A DNA stretch of 12,266 nt from an uncultured Oscillospiraceae bacterium (lineage in GTDB: Bacteria > Bacillota > Clostridia > Oscillospirales > Acutalibacteraceae), in NCBI GenBank assembly GCA_900554535.1, contig USIA01000041.1:1-12266 (forward strand), read 5' to 3'. The notes below the pieces were generated by a model. The model was not told the origin of the DNA. It saw nothing but the letters and a program-made list of their open reading frames with translations, and did no database searches. A program made the translations under genes and the position numbers. Of this stretch, positions 6,027-12,266 are shown in pieces (within the stretch, counting starts at the first letter, position 1; each line of letters opens with the position of its first letter).

Positions 6027-7226
6027 ATCGAAGCCATCAAGGTTATCCTATTGATCCTCATTGCCGTATTGCTGTTTGGCGCATGTATCTTCCTACACGA
6101 ATTGGGGCATTTTTTATCCGCCAAAGCCTGCAAAATCCGCGTGTTGGAATTTTCCGTCGGCATGGGGCCGCGGCTGTTCCATTTCCAGCGCGGGGAGACC
6201 GTGTATTCCATCCGTGCGTTGCCCGTTGGCGGCTTTTGCGCATTTGAGGGCGAGACAGGGGAAGAGGAAGATCCGGAAGCTGAAAAGGCGGAGGCCGATC
6301 AGCCGACTTTGCCAGCTGGGGAGCAACTGCCGGAAAAGCGCCATTGGTGGCAAAAAGAAGACACGGAGCCTGCCCCCAAACCGGTTTATGATGAGCATTC
6401 ATTTTGCCGCCAGCCTTTTTGGAAGCGCTTAATCGTGCTGGTGATGGGCGGCGTGATGAATATCCTGTTTGGCATGGTGCTGATGGGCATTCTGCTCGCC
6501 CCCCAGGACATGTTCGCCACAACAACCATCAGCAAATTTGTGGAGAATTCCCCGATGCAGCAAGCGGGCATTCAGGTGGGGGACCGCCTGACCAGTATCG
6601 ACGGCTACAAGATTCGCACCGATATGGATGTCTCAACGGCGCTGGCAATGGCGAATCCAGATAGCGTGGATATTGTGGTGAACCGCAACGGCGCAGAGGT
6701 TGCGTTCCCGAATGTTAAGCTGCTCTCCAACGTCGTGGATGGCCGCAAGGTCGTGCAGATGGATTTCTATGTGCAGCCGGAAAAGCGGACGCCGCTGACC
6801 CTTATAAAAAAGTCGGTCCAGAATACGTATTCTGTGGAACGCATGGTCCTTAGTACGCTCAAAGGATTGATAACGGGTCGCTTTGGGCTCAGCGATGTGT
6901 CCGGCCCGGTTGGCATGGCACAGGCGATCACACAGACCGCCAGCGCAGGATTGCATCACAGCTTTGCCACAGCGGTTAGCAATATCGTCTATGTCATCAT
7001 GATTATCACGGTCAACCTCGGCATTGTCAACCTGCTGCCGGTTCCAGGACTGGATGGCGGCAAGATTCTGTTTATTATAATCGAAGTCATCCGGCGCAAG
7101 CCGATCAGCGCAAAGCACCAGGCGGTGATCGAGGCAGGCTTTATGGCCGCGCTTGTAGGATTTATGGTGCTGGTAACCATCAGCGACGTCATGCGTTTGG
7201 CCACCGGCACAGGATTGGGAGGATAG
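6027..7226 (+). CDS. rseP: RseP/RasP-type site-2 intramembrane metalloprotease; start uncertain (ATC 6027 or TTG 6051)
   Basis: Zinc protease that cuts substrates inside the membrane, classically anti-sigma factors already clipped by a site-1 protease (RsiW in Bacillus), plus signal-peptide remnants. Numbered from TTG 6051 (391 aa): HELGH at 16-20 in the first membrane helix; an intervening helix starting at MGGVMN (132-137); a PDZ domain at about 158-222; and the second active-site motif NLLPVPGLDGG (327-337). All are intact. Starting at ATC 6027 adds eight residues (399 aa), places HELGH at 24-28 and lengthens helix 1 to a more typical size. The strong AGGAGGG fits that codon better, but ATC starts are very rare, so TTG remains possible. 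An unusual acidic, charged segment of about 50 residues (about 66-115, GETGEEEDPEAEKAEAD onward) sits between the first catalytic region and the second helix, where many homologues have a short loop. Its stop is 2 nt before ispG. Confidence 0.95.
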   Translation: MEAIKVILLILIAVLLFGACIFLHELGHFLSAKACKIRVLEFSVGMGPRLFHFQRGETVYSIRALPVGGFCAFEGETGEEEDPEAEKAEADQPTLPAGEQLPEKRHWWQKEDTEPAPKPVYDEHSFCRQPFWKRLIVLVMGGVMNILFGMVLMGILLAPQDMFATTTISKFVENSPMQQAGIQVGDRLTSIDGYKIRTDMDVSTALAMANPDSVDIVVNRNGAEVAFPNVKLLSNVVDGRKVVQMDFYVQPEKRTPLTLIKKSVQNTYSVERMVLSTLKGLITGRFGLSDVSGPVGMAQAITQTASAGLHHSFATAVSNIVYVIMIITVNLGIVNLLPVPGLDGGKILFIIIEVIRRKPISAKHQAVIEAGFMAALVGFMVLVTISDVMRLATGTGLGG

Positions 7227-7228
7227 GA

Positions 7229-8272
7229 ATGCGCGCTTCAAAACAAGTGATGGTCGGTAATGTGCCGGTTGGCGGCGGCGCGCCGGTGACGGTGCAGTCC
7301 ATGCTCAATGTTCCATCTACAGATCTGGAAGGCAGTGTGGCGCAGGCAAAAGCGCTGGAGGCGGCTGGGTGCGATATTCTGCGCGCCGCGATTCCAGATG
7401 CGGACGCTGTGGCTCTAATTCCTGCGATTCGTTCGGCCGTTACGGTGCCGCTGGTGGCGGATATCCATTTTGATTATCGCCTGGCGTTGCTTGCCGCGGA
7501 CGCGGGCGTGGATGCCATCCGGATCAATCCGGGCAATATTGGCGGCCAGGACCGTGTGGCGGCAGTGGCCAGCAAATGTATGGAAAAGAAAATCCCCATC
7601 CGCATCGGCGTCAATTCTGGTTCTCTGGAAAAGGACCTGCTGGCGCAATACGGCGGCCCCACGCCGGAGGCGCTGGTGGCAAGCGCCCTGCGCCATGCCG
7701 CCATGCTGGAGGCGTGCGACTTCACGGATATCGTGCTCTCGATCAAATCCTCGAATGTCGATACCATGATCCGCGCTTATGAACTGTGTGCGGAAAGATG
7801 CAGCTATCCGCTCCATCTCGGCGTGACCGAGGCGGGAACCGAGCGCATGGGGATTATAAAATCCGCTATCGGCATCGGTTCGCTTTTGCAACGCGGCATC
7901 GGCGACACCATTCGTGTTTCATTAACTGCAGATCCAGTGCGTGAAGTTTGGGCGGCACAGGATATTTTGAAAGCGCTCGGCCTAGGCAGACCGGGCCCGC
8001 AGATCGTTTCCTGCCCGACGTGCGGCCGCACGCGGATTGATTTGATCCGGATTGCGCAAGAGGTTGAGGACAAGCTGCGCGGTTGCACAAAGCCAATCAC
8101 TGTGGCGGTTATGGGCTGCGTTGTCAACGGCCCCGGCGAAGCGCGAGAAGCGGATGTAGGCATTGCCGGTGGTGATGGCGTTGGGCTGCTTTTTAAAAAG
8201 GGAGAAATCGTGCGCAAGGTCCCGGAGTCAGCCCTTGTACAGGCGTTGATGGAGGAAATTGATCGTTTATAA
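7229..8272 (+). CDS. ispG: 4-hydroxy-3-methylbut-2-en-1-yl diphosphate synthase (IspG/GcpE)
   Basis: The penultimate MEP-pathway step: reductive conversion of methylerythritol cyclodiphosphate to HMBPP using a [4Fe-4S] cluster; cytoplasmic and oxygen-sensitive. The 347-aa protein is the short bacterial form without the plant-type insert. The N-terminal TIM-barrel half shows VGNVPVGGGAPVTVQSM, VADIHFDYRLAL and RINPGNIG. The C-terminal cluster domain has CPTCGRT (Cys262 and Cys265) and MGCVVNGPGEA (Cys297 and Glu304), the expected three cysteines and one glutamate. The start is ATG 7229; GGGAGG (7217-7222) overlaps the end of rseP, whose stop is 2 nt away, so translation is probably coupled. 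With dxr two genes upstream, two MEP enzymes flank rseP in one transcription unit. ispH and the other MEP genes are not in the window. Confidence 0.97.
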   Translation: MRASKQVMVGNVPVGGGAPVTVQSMLNVPSTDLEGSVAQAKALEAAGCDILRAAIPDADAVALIPAIRSAVTVPLVADIHFDYRLALLAADAGVDAIRINPGNIGGQDRVAAVASKCMEKKIPIRIGVNSGSLEKDLLAQYGGPTPEALVASALRHAAMLEACDFTDIVLSIKSSNVDTMIRAYELCAERCSYPLHLGVTEAGTERMGIIKSAIGIGSLLQRGIGDTIRVSLTADPVREVWAAQDILKALGLGRPGPQIVSCPTCGRTRIDLIRIAQEVEDKLRGCTKPITVAVMGCVVNGPGEAREADVGIAGGDGVGLLFKKGEIVRKVPESALVQALMEEIDRL

Positions 8273-8279
8273 ACAGGTC

Positions 8280-8311
8280 CCGCAGGGGTTGTCTGGCGAA
8301 AATTCCTGCGG
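8280..8311. other. Short stem-loop in the ispG-polC gap
   Basis: CCGCAGG (8280-8286) pairs perfectly with CCTGCGG (8305-8311) across an 18-nt loop, in the 80-nt gap between ispG and polC. No T-run follows, so I do not call it a terminator. No convincing -35/-10 pair was found here. It might reflect attenuation or processing before polC, or chance. Confidence 0.35.
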
Positions 8312-8352
8312 TCCGTTTGCAAGATCGGCAGAACGGATGAAAGGAGGCATAC

Positions 8353-11300
8353 ATGAAGAATACATTTGGCGGATTTTTCAGAACCTACATAGATTGCAGG
8401 GGATTGCCTCCGGCTTTGTGCGATGGGGAGCTGCGTTCTTTACAAATTGATACCAAGCAACGCATTATCCGGATCGAGGTTGGCCTGCAAATGTTGGTTG
8501 ATCGGGAAGCGCTCTATCAGGCGCAGGACCGTGTGGCTGCGTGTAAGACGCTCAATTTGGCCGGCGCGGAGATTTCCCCCCGGTACCCAGCGGAGCTCTT
8601 TGACGTTTCCTATTATCCGAGTCTGGTGCGCGAGCTCAAGCGCCGCGAGGCTTCGATCAATGGGACGCTGACCGGATCGGAGGCTTCCCTGGAAGGGGAC
8701 AGGCTCCTGATTACACTGAAGCATGGCGGCGGTAGCATTTTGCAGTCGCGCCATGCAGACCGCCTTCTCTCCCGGATGATCCACGAGGAATTTTCGCGCA
8801 CCATTCATGTGGCGTTTGTTGGCCTGCTTGCTGTCGATGGCGACAGTGCCCATTACCAGGAGACCCAAACACACCAGGCGGAAACGGTCCGTCGTGCGGA
8901 AACTGTCCGCAAACAGGAAGAGTACGAAATTTCCATGCAGCACGGCGCCAAGCCACGTATTGTGGAGGTGCGGCAGGGCGATACGCTTTTGCCGTCCATC
9001 GTGCCGGAAACGGCCCGCGAGCTTTATGGCCGCGTACCCAAGGGAAAGCCGGTGCCGCTTTCCACCGTTTCGGTGGAGATGGGCTCCGCCACGGTCTGGG
9101 GCGAGATCTTCTCCATGGGGGAGACGCGCATTACCCGCGACAAAAGCCGCAAGATTTATTCCATCAGCATTACAGACTACAGCGGTTCCATTACGCTCAA
9201 GGTGATTGAGAATGTCCAAAACTGCCGCCCATTGGACACACTGCATAAGGGCATGACGCTGCTGGTCAAGGGCGACATCGAGTACGACAAATATGACCGC
9301 GAGGTCGTCATGCGGCCGCGCGCCATCGCGACCGTCAAACAGGTAGAAGTTCAGGACAACGCGCCGGCCAAGCGCGTGGAATTGCATCTGCATACCAGCA
9401 TGTCGCAGATGGACGCGGTCAACGCCCCGGCAGATCTCATCACGCGGGCAGCGGAATGGGGCCATCCGGCGGTCGCTATCACGGACCACGGCGTCGCGCA
9501 GGCGTTCCCGGAGGCCATGAACACGGCTGCAAGCCTGAAAAAAGCAGGCAAGCCGATCAAGGTGCTCTATGGTACAGAAGCGTATTTTGTCAATGACCTC
9601 GTCGCAGCGGTCAAAGGCAGCAGCGACCGGCCGCTGACCGGCGAATTCATCTCTTTTGACCTGGAGACGACCGGCCTGTCGCCCAACCAGGAGCGCATCA
9701 CGGAAATCGGCGCTGTGCGCGTGCGAAATGGCGAAATTCTGGACAGCTTCGACACGTTTGTGGACCCGGAGCGGCCGATTCCAGCGAAGATTACAGAGTT
9801 GACCGGTATCACCGATGAGATGGTGCGCGGTGCGCCCAGCGAGGAGGAGGCACTGCACCAGTTTTTCGATTTCTGCGGCGAGGATGCGATTCTGGTCGCG
9901 CACAACGCGGATTTCGACACTTCCTTTATCCGTATGGCTGCCGGACGCCACGGCATCCCGTTTGAAAATACATATATCGACACCGTGCCCATGTGCCGGT
10001 CAATGTTGCGGGACATCAAAAATGTCAAGCTCGACACCGTGGCAAAATACTTGAAGCTCGGCAAATTCAATCACCACCGCGCCTGCGACGATGCGGCCAT
10101 GCTCGCGCAGATCTTCATCTGTCTGCTCAAACGCTTGCGTGAGGACACCAAGGCGCAGGTTGTGGACGACATCAATACATCCTTGGCCGGCAGCGACCCT
10201 AAAAAGATGAAGACCTACCATCAGATTATCCTGGTGCAAAATCACACGGGCCTGAAAAATCTCTATAAACTGATCTCAAAAGCGCATCTCGACTATTATT
10301 ACCGCCATCCACGCATTCCCAAAACCGAACTGCAAAAGCACCGCGAAGGCCTTTTGATCGGCAGCGCCTGTGAAGCGGGCGAGTTGTATCAGGCCATTTT
10401 CCGCGGCCAGCCCTGGAGACAGTTGGAGGAGATCGCCAGCTTTTACGATTATCTGGAGATCCAGCCGGATGGCAACAACATGTTTTTGGTCCGCAACGGG
10501 TCCGTCAAGGATGTCGAGCAGCTGCATGAATTTAACCGCACCATTATCAAGCTGGGTGACAAGCTCCATAAACCGGTTGTCGCCACCTGCGATGTGCATT
10601 TTCTGGATCCCAAGGACGCTGTCTACCGCCGGACACTGCAGGCAGCTATGGAGATGCCCGGCGCGGATCAACAGGCTCCGCTTTATCTGCGCACCACGGC
10701 TGAGATGCTCAAGGAATTTGCCTATCTCGGCGAGAAGAAGGCCTACGAGGTCGTTGTCACCAACACCAACCGCATTGCGGATCTGTGTGAAGAAATTCAG
10801 CCAATTCCGAGCGGCGTTTTCCCGCCGTTCATCGATGGCGCGGAGGAGCAGCTCAATTCCATCTGCTGGAAGCGCGCCAAGCAGATCTATGGCGAACCGC
10901 TGCCCGAAATCGTCCGCGCCCGCCTTGAGCGTGAGCTCGGGTCGATCAATAAGCACGGCTTCTCGGTGCTTTATATGACAGCGCAGAAGCTGGTTGCCGA
11001 CAGCGAGGCGCACGGTTACCTGGTCGGCTCACGTGGATCGGTCGGTTCTTCGTTTGTGGCAAGCATGTCCGGCATCTCTGAAGTGAATCCGCTGGTGCCG
11101 CATTATATCTGCCCGTATTGTAAATACAGCGAATTTATCACCGACGGCTCCTATGGGTCGGGCTTTGATATGCCGCCCAAAACGTGCCCGGTCTGTGGCT
11201 CCCCGCTGCGGCAGGACGGCCATAATATCCCGTTCGAGACTTTCCTCGGCTTTGACGGCGATAAGACACCGGATATTGATCTGAATTTTTCCGGCGAATA

Positions 11301-12258
11301 CCAAAGCGGCGCCCATCGTTACACGGAGACCCTGTTTGGCAAGGACCACGTGTTCAAAGCCGGCACCATTGCAACGGTGGCCGACAAGACAGGTATCGGC
11401 TATGTCAAGAAGTATGAGGAAGGGCACAATACGGTCTTTAATCGTGCCGAGGAGCTGCGCCTGGCGGCGGGTTGCACAGGAATCAAACGCACCACCGGCC
11501 AACATCCGGGCGGCATGGTCGTGGTCCCGCGCGGCTATGAGATCTATGATTTCTGCCCCGTGCAGCATCCAGCCAACGACCAGAAAAACGACAATATCAC
11601 CACCCACTTTGACTTCCATTCCATTCACGATACCATTTGCAAACTCGATGAACTCGGCCACGATGTGCCGACGATATACCGCTATCTGGAGGAATACACC
11701 GGCATCCCGGTCATGTCCGTTTCCATGAGCGACCCGCAGGTGATGAGCCTTTTCCACTCCCCAGAGGCGCTCGGTGTTCAACCGGAAGACATCGACAGCC
11801 AGACCGGAACATTCTCGCTGCCAGAACTGGGTACACCTTTTGTCCGGCAGATGCTGCTGGATTCTCAGCCGAAGACATTTACAGACCTTTTGCAGATTTC
11901 CGGTTTGTCCCACGGAACGGATGTGTGGCTGGGCAATGCGCAGGACCTGATTAAACAGGGAATCTGTACGATTTCTGAAGTCATCGGAACGCGTGACTCG
12001 ATCATGACCTATTTGCTCCAGAAGGGGCTGGAGCCGAAAATGGCTTTTAAGATTATGGAGATCACCCGTAAGGGCAAAGCGACAAAACTTTTGACCGAGG
12101 AGCACGTCGCGGCGATGAAAGCGCACAACGTACCGGATTGGTATCTGGATTCCTGCTATAAGATCAAGTATATGTTCCCCAAAGCCCATGCGGCCGCTTA
12201 TATGATTTCAGCTTTGCGGCTGGGCTGGTATAAGGTCCACAAGCCGGGGGGAAAATAA
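8353..12258 (+). CDS. polC: DNA polymerase III PolC-type alpha subunit, C-terminus missing at the window edge
   Basis: The replicative polymerase of low-GC Gram-positives, with proofreading exonuclease in the same chain. ATG 8353 has AAGGAGG (8341-8347) 5 nt upstream. Order of parts: divergent N-terminal domain (1-165); charged linker with a 6-residue repeat (176-187); OB fold (about 228-335); PHP domain starting at VELHLHTSMSQMD (His345, His347); inserted DEDDh exonuclease (Asp436, Glu438 in FDLETTG; Asp520 in AHNADFD; His575 and Asp580); resumed PHP; polymerase core. The zinc module has C-x2-C pairs at 920/923 and 945/948. Catalytic aspartates are 974 and 976 in PDIDLNFSGEYQ. TGQHPGG follows at 1048-1054. 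Homology continues through MFPKAHAAAY to KVHKP, then stops: GGK and TAA at 12256. About 150 residues of the usual protein (end of the core, helix-hairpin-helix DNA-binding region, beta-clamp peptide) are absent. I read this as an assembly or contig-edge effect rather than a natural protein. Confidence 0.93.
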   Translation: MKNTFGGFFRTYIDCRGLPPALCDGELRSLQIDTKQRIIRIEVGLQMLVDREALYQAQDRVAACKTLNLAGAEISPRYPAELFDVSYYPSLVRELKRREASINGTLTGSEASLEGDRLLITLKHGGGSILQSRHADRLLSRMIHEEFSRTIHVAFVGLLAVDGDSAHYQETQTHQAETVRRAETVRKQEEYEISMQHGAKPRIVEVRQGDTLLPSIVPETARELYGRVPKGKPVPLSTVSVEMGSATVWGEIFSMGETRITRDKSRKIYSISITDYSGSITLKVIENVQNCRPLDTLHKGMTLLVKGDIEYDKYDREVVMRPRAIATVKQVEVQDNAPAKRVELHLHTSMSQMDAVNAPADLITRAAEWGHPAVAITDHGVAQAFPEAMNTAASLKKAGKPIKVLYGTEAYFVNDLVAAVKGSSDRPLTGEFISFDLETTGLSPNQERITEIGAVRVRNGEILDSFDTFVDPERPIPAKITELTGITDEMVRGAPSEEEALHQFFDFCGEDAILVAHNADFDTSFIRMAAGRHGIPFENTYIDTVPMCRSMLRDIKNVKLDTVAKYLKLGKFNHHRACDDAAMLAQIFICLLKRLREDTKAQVVDDINTSLAGSDPKKMKTYHQIILVQNHTGLKNLYKLISKAHLDYYYRHPRIPKTELQKHREGLLIGSACEAGELYQAIFRGQPWRQLEEIASFYDYLEIQPDGNNMFLVRNGSVKDVEQLHEFNRTIIKLGDKLHKPVVATCDVHFLDPKDAVYRRTLQAAMEMPGADQQAPLYLRTTAEMLKEFAYLGEKKAYEVVVTNTNRIADLCEEIQPIPSGVFPPFIDGAEEQLNSICWKRAKQIYGEPLPEIVRARLERELGSINKHGFSVLYMTAQKLVADSEAHGYLVGSRGSVGSSFVASMSGISEVNPLVPHYICPYCKYSEFITDGSYGSGFDMPPKTCPVCGSPLRQDGHNIPFETFLGFDGDKTPDIDLNFSGEYQSGAHRYTETLFGKDHVFKAGTIATVADKTGIGYVKKYEEGHNTVFNRAEELRLAAGCTGIKRTTGQHPGGMVVVPRGYEIYDFCPVQHPANDQKNDNITTHFDFHSIHDTICKLDELGHDVPTIYRYLEEYTGIPVMSVSMSDPQVMSLFHSPEALGVQPEDIDSQTGTFSLPELGTPFVRQMLLDSQPKTFTDLLQISGLSHGTDVWLGNAQDLIKQGICTISEVIGTRDSIMTYLLQKGLEPKMAFKIMEITRKGKATKLLTEEHVAAMKAHNVPDWYLDSCYKIKYMFPKAHAAAYMISALRLGWYKVHKPGGK
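8878..8913 (+). repeat. Tandem 18-nt repeat inside polC encoding AETVRR/AETVRK
   Basis: Two adjacent 18-nt units (8878-8895 and 8896-8913) both begin GCGGAAAC and share GTCCG. They encode AETVRR then AETVRK, residues 176-187. The repeat lies in the hydrophilic, probably helical linker between the N-terminal domain and the OB fold, a site that tolerates length change. Confidence 0.6.
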
Positions 12259-12266
12259 AAGGCAAG

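Noticed and set aside
8440..9951. 503-codon open frame on the minus strand inside polC
   Set aside because: It is fully antisense to conserved PolC domains, and its translation is rich in Arg/His/Cys/Ala with no recognisable motif. It is a by-product of GC-rich third positions in the true frame.
11029..12189. 386-codon open frame on the minus strand over the PolC polymerase core
   Set aside because: Same pattern as the other long antisense frame. It lies opposite the catalytic core and zinc module and has no protein-family features.
1..12266. CRISPR array, insertion sequence, prophage, toxin-antitoxin or tRNA/rRNA genes
   Set aside because: No regularly spaced repeats, transposase or integrase motifs, terminal inverted repeats around a gene, or tRNA-like folds were recognised on either strand by eye.

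Overview
The window looks like a chromosomal segment of a Gram-positive anaerobe of the Clostridia, most likely in or near the Ruminococcaceae/Oscillospiraceae. Three things point there. The gene order pyrH-frr-uppS-cdsA-dxr-rseP-ispG-polC is a Firmicutes arrangement. The DNA polymerase is PolC-type, with a 3'-5' exonuclease inserted in the PHP domain. The Shine-Dalgarno sites are strong (AGGAGG type). Base composition is moderately GC-rich by eye. Every convincing gene is on the + strand. The placement is inference from gene content and protein style, not from a database search.

Layout. (1) Positions 3-1679: the 3' part of a secreted surface protein cut by the left edge. It has a signal peptide, two related beta-rich repeats, two SH3b domains and a C39-like cysteine peptidase domain. 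(2) Positions 1680-1892: an intergenic region with a terminator-like hairpin, nested inverted repeats, and a good sigma-A-type promoter (TTTACA-17-TAAAAT). (3) Positions 1893-8272: a tightly packed run of pyrH (UMP kinase), frr (ribosome recycling factor), uppS (undecaprenyl diphosphate synthase), cdsA (CDP-diacylglycerol synthase), dxr (DXP reductoisomerase), rseP (site-2 protease) and ispG (HMBPP synthase). Several junctions are only 1-2 nt. (4) Positions 8353-12258: polC, complete at its N-terminus but ending early, 8 bases before the right edge.

How the genes fit together. dxr and ispG are two steps of the MEP pathway that makes IPP/DMAPP. uppS turns IPP and farnesyl-PP into the C55 carrier for peptidoglycan. 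cdsA makes CDP-diacylglycerol, the branch-point phospholipid precursor. rseP is the intramembrane protease of envelope stress signalling. pyrH supplies UDP/UTP, which also feeds UDP-sugar wall precursors; frr serves translation and polC replication. The run is therefore a growth and envelope operon, probably driven from the promoter near 1814-1842 and possibly from further promoters not identified here.

I see no mobile element, CRISPR array, tRNA/rRNA or defence system, and no clearly undescribed multi-gene system. The points most worth a second look are: the apparent ATC (or else TTG) start of rseP; the abrupt loss of PolC homology in the last 20 nt; a perfect 13-bp hairpin directly ahead of the uppS ribosome site; an acidic insertion in RseP; and the architecture of the partial surface protein.
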